The position numbers and the translations under genes are program-made. Under the pieces are notes generated by a model that did not search any database, was not told the origin of the DNA, and was given only the letters and a program-made list of their open reading frames with translations. A stretch of DNA of 64,000 bases from Paucibacter sp963740455 (lineage in GTDB: Bacteria > Pseudomonadota > Gammaproteobacteria > Burkholderiales > Burkholderiaceae_C): the NCBI GenBank assembly GCA_963740455.1, contig CAVUEF010000010.1, forward strand, positions 1 to 64,000, read 5' to 3'. Positions 10,401 through 18,969 of the stretch are shown in pieces; position 1 is the first letter of the stretch, and each line of letters begins with the position of its first letter.

Positions 10401-11579
10401 TCACAGCGGCGTGCCGCTGGTGGTCTCGCCGCTGCGAACCTCCAGCGTGATTTCGGTGAAGGTGGCGCCGTCCTGCGCCAGCACTTCTTTCTTGGGCGCC
10501 AGCTTGCTGATCGGCGTCGTGTCGTTTTGCAGGCGCCACAGCAAATTGGTGGGCGAATCGGCGAATGCCAGGCCCTCGTCGCGGCTGATGACGCCGTCGT
10601 TGATGAGGCGCGCAAAGTGTTCTTCGAAACTCTGCGACCCCTCGGCAATCGATTTGATCATGGCTTCCTTGACGCCGCTGAAATCGCCTTGCTCGATCAG
10701 CTCCGACACGAGCTTGGTGTTTTGCAGCACCTCGACCACCGGCACGCGCCCACCGGCGATGGCACGGACCAGGCGTTGCGAGACGACGGCCTTCAGCCCC
10801 GCCGACAAATCGTTCAGCAAGGCCGGACGCGATTCCGAAGGGTAGAACGACAGGATACGGTTCAGCGCATGGTACGAGTTGTTGCCGTGCAGGGTGGCCA
10901 ACACCAGGTGGCCCGACAGCGCGTAGGAAATGGCCGACGTCATGGTCTCGCGGTCGCGGATCTCGCCGATCAAAATGCAATCGGGCGACTGGCGCAAGGC
11001 GTTGCGCAAGGCCACTTGCAGCGAGGCCGTGTCGCGGCCGATCTCGCGCTGGTTCACCACCGATCGTTTGTTCGTGAACAGGTATTCGATCGGGTCCTCG
11101 ATCGTCAGAATATGGCCGGTCAGGTTCTGGTTGCGCTGCTCCAGCATGGCCGCCAGTGTGGTGCTCTTGCCGGTGCCGGTGGCGCCCACCATCAGAATCA
11201 GGCCGCGTTTTTCCAGTACCAGTTTGCCCAGCGTGGCCGGCAGGTTCAGGCTGTCGAGCGAGGGGATGGTGTGCGGGATGTGGCGGAACACCGCCGCGAT
11301 CGAACCACGCTGCCTGAAACCGGAGAGCCGAAAACTGCCGATCTTGTCCACCGCCACGGCGATATTGAGCTCGCCCGAGCTGTCCAGTTCTGCGAGCTCA
11401 CGCTCGCTCAGCATCTCGGCAATCAACTGCCTGGGCTGACTCGGCGTGAGGAGTTGACCGGACAAATGCACGGTCTGTCCATTGATGCGGAGCAGCACCG
11501 GCATATTGGCCGACAAGTAGACGTCGGACGCGCCTTTGTCGGCCATCAGGCGCAGGATGCGCTCCATGTTTCCGCTCAT
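10401..11579 (-). CDS. pilU: Type IV pilus retraction ATPase, PilU/PilT family
   Basis: Cytoplasmic hexameric ATPase for pilus retraction. The 392-residue protein has Walker A GATGTGKST (132-140), IEDPIEYLF, Walker B-region CILIGEIRDRETM and the His box ATLHGNNSYHALNR. The extended C-terminus (about 50 residues past the ATPase core) and RSVVNQREIG favour PilU over PilT. Start ATG 11579 has GGAG upstream. It sits between dapD and dapE with no other pilus gene nearby, an order I recall from other Burkholderiales. Confidence 0.88.
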   Translation of the reverse strand: MSGNMERILRLMADKGASDVYLSANMPVLLRINGQTVHLSGQLLTPSQPRQLIAEMLSERELAELDSSGELNIAVAVDKIGSFRLSGFRQRGSIAAVFRHIPHTIPSLDSLNLPATLGKLVLEKRGLILMVGATGTGKSTTLAAMLEQRNQNLTGHILTIEDPIEYLFTNKRSVVNQREIGRDTASLQVALRNALRQSPDCILIGEIRDRETMTSAISYALSGHLVLATLHGNNSYHALNRILSFYPSESRPALLNDLSAGLKAVVSQRLVRAIAGGRVPVVEVLQNTKLVSELIEQGDFSGVKEAMIKSIAEGSQSFEEHFARLINDGVISRDEGLAFADSPTNLLWRLQNDTTPISKLAPKKEVLAQDGATFTEITLEVRSGETTSGTPL

Positions 11580-11604
11580 GACTGGACTCCGACTTTCTGG
11601 CCGC

Positions 11605-12426
11605 TCAGGCCCGCAACAAATCGTTGATGCTGGTCTTGGAACGTGTCTGCGCGTCAACGCGCTTCACGATCACCGCGCAGTACAGGCTGTATTTGCCGCC
11701 GGCCTTGGGCAGATTGCCGCTCACCACCACCGAGCCGCTGGGCACGCGGCCATAAGTCACCTGATCGGTCTCACGGTCATAAATCGGCGTGCTCTGACCG
11801 ATATACACACCCATGCCCAACACCGAGTTCTCCTCGACGATGACGCCTTCGACCACTTCGGAGCGCGCGCCGATGAAGCAGTTGTCCTCGATGATGGTCG
11901 GATTGGCCTGCATGGGCTCGAGCACGCCGCCGATGCCGACACCGCCCGAGAGGTGCACTCCTCTGCCGATCTGCGCGCAAGAGCCCACCGCCGCCCAGGT
12001 GTCGACCATGGTGCCTTCATCGACATAGGCGCCGATGTTGACGAAGCTTGGCATCAGCACCACATTCTTGGCGATGTAGCTGCCGCGCCGGGCCACGGCC
12101 GGCGGCACCACGCGCACGCCGGTGGCGCGCATGTCGGCGTCGCTCATGTGCGAGAACTTTGTGCTCACCTTGTCGAAGAAGGCCAGCTCACCCGCATGCA
12201 TCAGCTGGTTGTCCTTCAAGCGAAAGCTCAGCAGCACCGCTTTCTTGACCCACTGATTCACGCTCCACTGGCCGACGCCTTGGCGCTCGGCCACCCGCAC
12301 GCGGCCGGCGTTCAGGTCGGCAATCACATGCTCGACCGCCTCGGCCACTTCGGGGGCGGAGACGGCGCTGATCTGGTTGCGGCCTTCCCAGGCGAGGTCG
12401 ATGATGTTTTGCAGTTGTTGGGTCAT
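11605..12426 (-). CDS. dapD: Tetrahydrodipicolinate N-succinyltransferase
   Basis: Transfers succinate from succinyl-CoA to tetrahydrodipicolinate in the succinylase branch of lysine synthesis. The 273-residue protein shows the left-handed beta-helix hexapeptide pattern (VNIGAYVDEGTMVDTWAAVGSCAQIG, in which the hydrophobic residue recurs every six) and the family segments VVPPAVARRGS and ILEDNCFIGARSEVVEG-like text. It is full length and lies 33 bases downstream of dapC. Confidence 0.95.
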   Translation of the reverse strand: MTQQLQNIIDLAWEGRNQISAVSAPEVAEAVEHVIADLNAGRVRVAERQGVGQWSVNQWVKKAVLLSFRLKDNQLMHAGELAFFDKVSTKFSHMSDADMRATGVRVVPPAVARRGSYIAKNVVLMPSFVNIGAYVDEGTMVDTWAAVGSCAQIGRGVHLSGGVGIGGVLEPMQANPTIIEDNCFIGARSEVVEGVIVEENSVLGMGVYIGQSTPIYDRETDQVTYGRVPSGSVVVSGNLPKAGGKYSLYCAVIVKRVDAQTRSKTSINDLLRA

Positions 12427-12459
12427 GAAGGGGCTCGCAGAAATGAAAAGATGGATGAC

Positions 12460-13680
12460 TTAGAGAGCACGTTGGTAGTCGGCCGTGAAGGCGACCATGC
12501 GCTGCGCCGCTTCCAGGCATTGGGCTTGCTCGGCCACCAGGGCCAGTCGTATGCGACCCGCTCCCGGATTGAGCCCATGCGCTTCGCGCGCCAACAAGCT
12601 GCCAGGCAACACCGCCACATTGTATTGAGCCAGCAAAGCCTTGGCGAAAGCAATGTCGTCGCCGCCGGGCACGCCGCACCACAAATAAAAGCCTGCGTCG
12701 GGCAAGCGCACAGCCAATACTTTTTCGAGCATCGGCGTGATGCGCGCGAACTTGGCACGGTATTGCTCTCGATTGGCCACCACATGGGCCTCGTCGTTCC
12801 ACGCCGCCAGACTGGCCGCCTGCACGATGGGGCTCATCGCGCTGCCGTGATAGGTGCGGTAGAGCAAGAAGCTCTTGATGATGGACGCGTCACCGGCGAC
12901 AAAGCCCGATCGCATGCCGGGCACATTGGAGCGCTTGGACAGGCTCGTGAACGCAATCAGATTGCGATAGTCGCCGCGGCCGAGTTTCACTGCGGCTTCG
13001 AGGCCGCCTAGCGGCGCCTCTGCGCGGAAGTAGATCTCCGAATAGCACTCGTCGCTGGCGATGACAAAGCCGTGCCGGTCGCTCAGATCGAACAAGCGGC
13101 GCCATTCATCCAGCGGCATCACCGCGCCGGTCGGATTGCCTGGCGAGCAGACATACAGCAACTGGGTGCGCGCCCAGGTGGCGTCGTCAATCTGATCCCA
13201 GTTCGCCGCAAAGTTGCGCGTGGAGTCGCTGTTCGCAAACGCCGTCTGCGCGCCCGCCAGCAGAGCCGCGCCTTCGTAGATCTGGTAGAAGGGATTGGGG
13301 CAGACCACGGTGGCACCAAGCCGGGTCGGGTCGATCACGGTTTGTGCCAAAGAGAACAGCGCTTCGCGCGAGCCGTTCACCGGCAGGATCTGCGTGGCGG
13401 GGTCGACATCGATGCCATAGCGCCGCTGCAGCCAGGCGCACATGGCCTTGCGCAGACCCGGCTCGCCGGCCGTGGCCGGGTAGTTTGACAAGCCCTTCAG
13501 ATTCTCAAGCAGGGCCTGCTCGATCAGCGCCGGCGCCGCATGTTTGGGCTCGCCCAGCCCCAGGCTGATGGGCGGGTAGTCCGGGTTGGGAGCGATGTCT
13601 TGGGTGAGCGCGCGCAGGCGCTCGAAAGGGTAAGGCTGGAGCTTGGCCAGCAGCGGATTGCGCGGTGTGTTGGCAGACAT
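12460..13680 (-). CDS. dapC: Succinyldiaminopimelate aminotransferase
   Basis: A class I PLP-dependent aminotransferase of 406 residues that makes N-succinyl-LL-diaminopimelate. Start ATG 13680 gives MSANTPRNPLLAKLQPYPFE, the normal DapC N-terminus. Key parts are SLGLGEPKH, VCSPGNPTGAVM, the PLP-lysine motif TSLSKRSNVPGMRSGF and the C-terminal GAGRIRLALVAE. It is first in the dapC-dapD-pilU-dapE run and overlaps nothing. The upstream queF gene ends only five bases away, so they may share a transcript. Confidence 0.93.
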   Translation of the reverse strand: MSANTPRNPLLAKLQPYPFERLRALTQDIAPNPDYPPISLGLGEPKHAAPALIEQALLENLKGLSNYPATAGEPGLRKAMCAWLQRRYGIDVDPATQILPVNGSREALFSLAQTVIDPTRLGATVVCPNPFYQIYEGAALLAGAQTAFANSDSTRNFAANWDQIDDATWARTQLLYVCSPGNPTGAVMPLDEWRRLFDLSDRHGFVIASDECYSEIYFRAEAPLGGLEAAVKLGRGDYRNLIAFTSLSKRSNVPGMRSGFVAGDASIIKSFLLYRTYHGSAMSPIVQAASLAAWNDEAHVVANREQYRAKFARITPMLEKVLAVRLPDAGFYLWCGVPGGDDIAFAKALLAQYNVAVLPGSLLAREAHGLNPGAGRIRLALVAEQAQCLEAAQRMVAFTADYQRAL

Positions 13681-13684
13681 CAGA

Positions 13685-14161
13685 TCAATCCAGCAAGCCG
13701 GTCTCGCGGCCATGCGCGGGCAGCTCCACGCGCGGTGCGGGCTTCCAGCCCTTCTGGCGATGTTCGGCCACGACATTGGTGTAGATGCCGCCGCGCACAA
13801 ACCATTTGGCGGTGATGCGGATGAAGCGCGGCTGCGTGACCTTGACGATGTCGCTCAGGATGGTGTTGGTGACCGCCTCATGAAATGCGCCCTCGTCGCG
13901 GAAGCTCCACATATACATCTTCAAGCTCTTGAGTTCGACGCAAAGCTGGTCGGCAATCATGTCGATGGTGAAATGCGCGAAGTCGGGTTGCTGGGTGAGC
14001 GGACAATGGCAGGTGAACTCGGGCACCTGGAACTGGATCACGTAATCACGTTCGGGCGCCGGATTGGGGAACACATGCAGCTGCTTGCTCGGCCTCGAGG
14101 GCGGATTCGGGGGCATCTCGCGCTGCTTGGGCGCTGCGGCTGGTTTGGGTGTCTTGGCCAT
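13685..14161 (-). CDS. queF: NADPH-dependent 7-cyano-7-deazaguanine reductase
   Basis: Reduces preQ0 to preQ1 in queuosine synthesis. The 158-residue protein is the short, YkvM-like form. The active-site segment EFTCHCPLTQQPDF holds the catalytic Cys53 and Asp60; the family usually has TGQPD, here TQQPD. The C-terminal RGGIYTNV and substrate-binding ESLKSLKMY-like region (VELKSLKMYMWSFRDEGAFHE) are present. An N-terminal 25-residue Pro/Lys-rich extension is unusual for the family but common as low-complexity lead. Confidence 0.93.
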   Translation of the reverse strand: MAKTPKPAAAPKQREMPPNPPSRPSKQLHVFPNPAPERDYVIQFQVPEFTCHCPLTQQPDFAHFTIDMIADQLCVELKSLKMYMWSFRDEGAFHEAVTNTILSDIVKVTQPRFIRITAKWFVRGGIYTNVVAEHRQKGWKPAPRVELPAHGRETGLLD

Positions 14162-14251
14162 GGGTGGGGGGAATTGCGTTCGTCGCCCTTTCGGGGACCT
14201 GCGCCTACACTGTTCGTGAAAACTGCGATGGTATCATCGAGCCCATTCAGG

Positions 14252-14275
14252 GCGCCTTTGTGAGGCGCTTTTCTT
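14252..14275 (+). terminator. Hairpin plus T-run upstream of smc
   Basis: GCGCCT (14252-14257) and AGGCGC (14263-14268) form a perfect six-base stem with a five-base loop, followed by TTTTCTT. It has the form of an intrinsic terminator reading toward smc but lies in the divergent queF/smc gap, so it may attenuate smc or end a short leader RNA. Confidence 0.5.
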
Positions 14276-14318
14276 CAAATAAATCAATAGCTTAGATGCT
14301 CTGAAGGCAATTGCGCCC

Positions 14319-17300
14319 ATGCGCCTGAATTCGATCAAACTGTCGGGGTTCAAGTCGTTCGCAGATCCCACCAACTTCCAGTTGCCCGGCCAATTGGTGG
14401 GCGTGGTGGGCCCGAACGGCTGCGGCAAGTCCAACATCATGGACGCGGTGCGCTGGGTGCTGGGCGAATCGAAGGCCTCCGAGCTGCGCGGCGAGTCGAT
14501 GCAGGACGTGATCTTCAACGGCTCGGGCCTGCGCAAGCCGGCCAGCCGCGCGAGTGTTGAACTGGTCTTCGGCAATGAGGACGCGCGCGCCGGCGGGCAG
14601 TGGAACCAGTTCACCGAGATCGCCGTCAAGCGCGTGCTGACGCGCGACGGCACCAGCAGCTACTTCATCAACAACCAGCCGGTGCGCCGGCGCGATGTGC
14701 AAGACGTGTTTCTCGGCACGGGCCTCGGGCCGCGTGCCTACGCCATCATCGGCCAGGGCACCATCAGCCGCATCATCGAGAGCAAGCCCGAAGAGCTGCG
14801 CATGTTCCTGGAAGAGGCCGCCGGCGTCTCCAAGTACAAGGAACGCCGTCGCGAGACCGAGAACCGGCTCAAGGACACACGCGAAAACATGCTGCGTGTG
14901 GACGACATCCTGCGTGAGCTCAACAACAACCTCGACAAGCTCGAAAAGCAGGCCGAGGTGGCGACCACCTATCGCGGCCTGCAAGACAGCGGCACGCTCA
15001 AGCTGCATCAGTTGTGGTACTTGAAGCACCGCGACGCATCGAGCGAACAGGCGCGCGTCAAGCGGGTGGTGCTCGAAGCGACGAATGCGCTGGAAGCGCG
15101 CATGGCCGAGTTGCGCCAGGTCGAGGCCGAGCTTGAGACCTTGCGCCAGACGCATTACGCGGCCGGCGACGAACTGCACGACGCGCAGGGCCGCATGGCC
15201 GAGGCCGCGCTCGAAGTGAGTCGCCTGGAAGAGCGCATACGCTACGTGGTCGAAGGCCGTCAGCGCGTCGAACAACGCCTGCTCGATCTGCAAACCCAGA
15301 CCGAGAGCTGGGACGAACGCCAAGCCAAGGGCCGCGACGAATTGCAGGACATCGCCGTGCAGATCGCGGCGGCCGAGGAGCAAAGCGAAATCATGGCGGC
15401 GCAGGCCGATGAGCAGTCGCTGCAACTGCCCAACCATGAGGACGCGGTGCGCGCTGCGCAAGCAATGGCCAACCAGCAACGCGCGCTGGTGGCGCAGGTG
15501 CAGCAGCAGATCCAGGTGCTGGCCGCGGACCGACGCAATGTCGACGAGCAAGCGCGCCAGCTGCTGGCGCGGCGCGAGCGCCTGGGCGCCGAACGCCGGG
15601 GCCTGGCGACGCCGGACCTGGCGCTGCTGGCCGATCTGAAGCAGCAGACGACTGCCGCCAATGAAGCGAAGGAGCTGGCCGAAGCGCGTTTGCATGAGCT
15701 GAGCGATGAAGTGCCGCTGCTCGACGACGCGCGCCGGCAAAGACAGCTCGATGCGAATGCCCAACTGGGCCGCCAATCGGACCTCAGCGCAAGGCTCGAG
15801 GCCTTGCGCGCGCTGCAAGAAAAAGTGCAAACCGAGGGCAAGCTCCAACCCTGGCTGGCCAAGCATGGTCTCGACGGTTTGCCGGGGCTGTGGACCAGGC
15901 TGCACATCGAAGCAGGTTGGGAGAACGCACTCGAGGCGGCGCTGCGCGAACGCATGCTGGCGCTGTCGGTGGGGCGCCTGGAGACCGTGCGCGCGTTTGC
16001 CGCCGACGCTCCTCCCGCGCGGCTCGCTTTCTATACGGCCCCGGCTGGGCAGATCGCCAACACGCATGAGACCTTGCCGCGCCTGAGCGACTTGCTGCGT
16101 CTGAACGACGCCGGCCTCAAGGCCTTGTTGAACGACTGGCTGGAAGGTGTCTATACCGCTGCCGACATCGACGAGGCCTTGGCCAATCGGGGCAAGCTGA
16201 CCCATGGCGAAGTGATCATGACGCGCGACGGTCATGCGGTGAGCCAGTTTGCGGTGAGTTTTTATGCGCCCGACTCCGAGCAGGCGGGCCTGTTGGCGCG
16301 CGCCCAGGAAATTGAAAACCTCGAGCGCGAAGTGCGCGCCCAAGGCTTGATTGCCGACGACGCCAAGTCGGCGCTGATTCGTGCCGAGGCGGCCTATACA
16401 GAGGCGTCGAAGCGACTGGCGAGCGTGCGCCGCGAGGCCGCCGAAGCGCAGACGCGGGCGCACCAGGTGCAGGTCGAATGGCTGCGCCTGAGTCAGCAGG
16501 CCGAGGCCAGCAGCGCCAGGCACAAGCAGCTCGACGAAGAGCTGGCCGAGATCGACGCGCAAGCTGAGGGCTTGAGCGAGCGGCGCGACATTGGCGAGGC
16601 GCGCTTTGAAGAGCTCGACATCGAGCTGGCCAATACCCAGGAGCGCCATGCCGAGCTCGAAGACGGCGTGATCAGCGCCGAGCGGCGTTTGAGCGATGCG
16701 CGCGAGCAGCAACGCTCGCTCGAACGCCAGACGCAGGAGGCGCAGTTCAGCGCGCGCGCGCTCACGGCGCGCCGCGACGAGTTGCAGCGGGCGCTCGAGA
16801 CGGCCGTGCAGCAGTTGCTCGCCAACGAGCAAAGCGCCCGGCAGTTGCAGCAGGAGCTGGGCGCGTTGAACGACGCGGCCGCGCAGTCGGGTCTGCAAGA
16901 TGCGCTGGCAATCAAGCTTGAGCGTGAGAAGGCATTGGCGGCGACGCGCTCAGGCTATGACGACCTGACCCTGCGCCTCAAGCGTGCCGACGAGCAGCGC
17001 ATGGAGTTCGAGCGCAGCCTCGACCCCTTGCGCGAACGCATCAACAAGCTTCAGCTCGAAGAGCAGGCGGCGCAACTGGGCGGCGCGCAGTACCTGGAGC
17101 AGCTCTTGGCGGCCGAGGTCGATCTGGAAGCTTTGGCGCTATCCATCACCGAGGGCGCCGTCAAGCTGCATGGCCTGCAGGGCGACATCGACCGCATCAA
17201 CCGCGAGATCGCCGCCCTGGGCGCAGTGAATCTGGCCGCGCTCGACGAGCTCACTGCGGCGCGTGAACGCAAGACCTTCCTGGATGCGCAGATGGGCGAT

Positions 17301-17834
17301 CTGACGCTGGCCATGCATACCCTGGAGGACGCGATCCACAAGATCGACCTGGAAACGCGCGACCTGCTGGGCCATACCTTCCGCCAGGTGAACGAGCATT
17401 TCGGCCGCATGTTCCCGATATTGTTCGGCGGCGGCAATGCCAATCTGCAGATGACGGGTGACGAGATTCTGGACGCCGGTGTGCAGGTGATCGCCCAGCC
17501 ACCGGGCAAGAAGAACAGCAGCATCCATTTGCTGTCGGGTGGCGAAAAGGCGCTCACCGCGATCGCCCTGGTGTTTGCCATCTTCCAGCTCAACCCGGCG
17601 CCGTTCTGCCTGCTCGACGAAGTCGATGCGCCGCTGGACGACGCCAACACCGAACGCTATACGAAGCTGGTGATGCAGATGAGCGAGGGCACGCAGTTCC
17701 TGTTCATCTCGCACAACAAGATCGCCATGGAAATGGCCAAGCAACTGATAGGCGTGACCATGCAGGAGCAAGGCGTGTCGCGCATTGTGGCGGTCGACAT
17801 GGACGCCGCGTTGACGCTGGCCGAAGCGGCGTGA
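14319..17834 (+). CDS. smc: Chromosome partition protein SMC
   Basis: The SMC ATPase of the condensin complex that compacts and segregates the chromosome. Length 1171 residues, normal for bacterial SMC. The N-terminal head has Walker A GPNGCGKS (31-38) and QGTISRIIESKPEE; two long coiled coils flank a hinge around residues 510-650; the C-terminal head has LLSGGEKALTAIAL and Walker B CLLDEVDAPLDD. It is followed at 34 bases by zipA and then ligA. ScpA/ScpB are not in the window. Confidence 0.97.
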   Translation: MRLNSIKLSGFKSFADPTNFQLPGQLVGVVGPNGCGKSNIMDAVRWVLGESKASELRGESMQDVIFNGSGLRKPASRASVELVFGNEDARAGGQWNQFTEIAVKRVLTRDGTSSYFINNQPVRRRDVQDVFLGTGLGPRAYAIIGQGTISRIIESKPEELRMFLEEAAGVSKYKERRRETENRLKDTRENMLRVDDILRELNNNLDKLEKQAEVATTYRGLQDSGTLKLHQLWYLKHRDASSEQARVKRVVLEATNALEARMAELRQVEAELETLRQTHYAAGDELHDAQGRMAEAALEVSRLEERIRYVVEGRQRVEQRLLDLQTQTESWDERQAKGRDELQDIAVQIAAAEEQSEIMAAQADEQSLQLPNHEDAVRAAQAMANQQRALVAQVQQQIQVLAADRRNVDEQARQLLARRERLGAERRGLATPDLALLADLKQQTTAANEAKELAEARLHELSDEVPLLDDARRQRQLDANAQLGRQSDLSARLEALRALQEKVQTEGKLQPWLAKHGLDGLPGLWTRLHIEAGWENALEAALRERMLALSVGRLETVRAFAADAPPARLAFYTAPAGQIANTHETLPRLSDLLRLNDAGLKALLNDWLEGVYTAADIDEALANRGKLTHGEVIMTRDGHAVSQFAVSFYAPDSEQAGLLARAQEIENLEREVRAQGLIADDAKSALIRAEAAYTEASKRLASVRREAAEAQTRAHQVQVEWLRLSQQAEASSARHKQLDEELAEIDAQAEGLSERRDIGEARFEELDIELANTQERHAELEDGVISAERRLSDAREQQRSLERQTQEAQFSARALTARRDELQRALETAVQQLLANEQSARQLQQELGALNDAAAQSGLQDALAIKLEREKALAATRSGYDDLTLRLKRADEQRMEFERSLDPLRERINKLQLEEQAAQLGGAQYLEQLLAAEVDLEALALSITEGAVKLHGLQGDIDRINREIAALGAVNLAALDELTAARERKTFLDAQMGDLTLAMHTLEDAIHKIDLETRDLLGHTFRQVNEHFGRMFPILFGGGNANLQMTGDEILDAGVQVIAQPPGKKNSSIHLLSGGEKALTAIALVFAIFQLNPAPFCLLDEVDAPLDDANTERYTKLVMQMSEGTQFLFISHNKIAMEMAKQLIGVTMQEQGVSRIVAVDMDAALTLAEAA

Positions 17835-17868
17835 CCCTGACGCTGCGGCTACCCAAGGAGCGAGCCAG

Positions 17869-18942
17869 ATGACATTGACGATTGCCTTGATCATTGTTGG
17901 CGCTCTGCTGCTGGTGGCCGTGTTGGTGCATGGCGTCTGGACCGCGCGCAAAGCCGGTCCGCGCCGCGCTGAAACGCAGCTCGAGCCACGCATGAGCGAA
18001 CCCGGTCTGAACGACAGCGATGCCAACGCGCATGACGCAAAGCATGAGCCGAGCATGGACGTGCGCCAAGCCGGTGATCTGGCGGCGCGGCTGGCATTGA
18101 AGCCGCATGCGCGCAAGGCGTCACCGCGGGTCGATGCATTGATCGATGCGATTGCGCCCTTGACGCTGGACGCGCCACTCAGCGCCGAAGTGGCGCTGGC
18201 GCACTACCCGCCGACGCGCCGCGCTGGCACCAAGCCGTTTCAGATCGAGGGCTTGAACACGTTGAACGGCGAGTGGGAATTGCCGCTGCCCGGCCAGCAC
18301 TACAGCGAATTCCAGGCCGGCGTGCAGCTCGCCAATCGCAGCGGTGCGTTGAACCAGATCGAATACTCGGAGTTCGTGCAGAAAGTGCAGGAATTTGCCG
18401 ACGGCCTGGGCGCCTTTGCCCAGTTTCCCGACATGCTCGATGTGGTGGCACGCGCCCGCGAGCTCGACGGCTTTGCCAGCGAACACGACGCGCAACTTGC
18501 CGTCGTGCTGCGCTCGCGCGCTGCCGCCTGGTCGGTCGGCTATGTGCAGCAAATGGCGGCGCGCCATGGCCTGGTGCCGGGTGCGGTGCCGGGGCGGTTG
18601 GTCATGCCCTCCGACGAAGAGGGCGCTCCTCCCATCCTGGTATTGAGCTTCGACGCGCAGGCGGCGCTGGCCGAAGACCCCCAGCAATCGGCGGTGCGCG
18701 AGCTGAGTCTGAGTCTGGATGTGCCACAGACGCCCGAGTCGGCCGAGCCCTTCGCCGCGTGGCAGCAGACGGCGCGCGCGATTGCCGCCGACATCGACGC
18801 CGAGATCACCGACGACCGCTCGCAAGCCGTCAACCTGCATGCGTTTGCAACGATCGGCCAGGAGCTGAACACGCTGTACCAGGCGCTGGCCTCGCACGAC
18901 CTGGCGGCGGGCTCGATGGCGGCGCGGCGCTTGTTCAGTTGA
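17869..18942 (+). CDS. zipA: Cell division protein ZipA
   Basis: Membrane anchor for FtsZ at the division ring. The 357-residue protein has an N-terminal membrane segment (residues 3-23, LTIALIIVGALLLVAVLVHG), a charged linker, and a C-terminal FtsZ-binding domain (about 210-345) with FVQKVQEFADGLGA and the end SMAARRLF. Position between smc and ligA is the classic zipA-ligA arrangement. Sequence of the linker is poorly conserved, as is usual. Confidence 0.85.
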   Translation: MTLTIALIIVGALLLVAVLVHGVWTARKAGPRRAETQLEPRMSEPGLNDSDANAHDAKHEPSMDVRQAGDLAARLALKPHARKASPRVDALIDAIAPLTLDAPLSAEVALAHYPPTRRAGTKPFQIEGLNTLNGEWELPLPGQHYSEFQAGVQLANRSGALNQIEYSEFVQKVQEFADGLGAFAQFPDMLDVVARARELDGFASEHDAQLAVVLRSRAAAWSVGYVQQMAARHGLVPGAVPGRLVMPSDEEGAPPILVLSFDAQAALAEDPQQSAVRELSLSLDVPQTPESAEPFAAWQQTARAIAADIDAEITDDRSQAVNLHAFATIGQELNTLYQALASHDLAAGSMAARRLFS

Positions 18943-18969
18943 CGGCGCATCAAGGCCACAATCGCCGCC

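Noticed and set aside
14292..16898. 868-residue open frame antisense to smc
   Set aside because: It mirrors smc codon bias; the translation is low-complexity Arg/Leu/Gln-rich text with no recognisable domain, and smc on the other strand is unmistakable.
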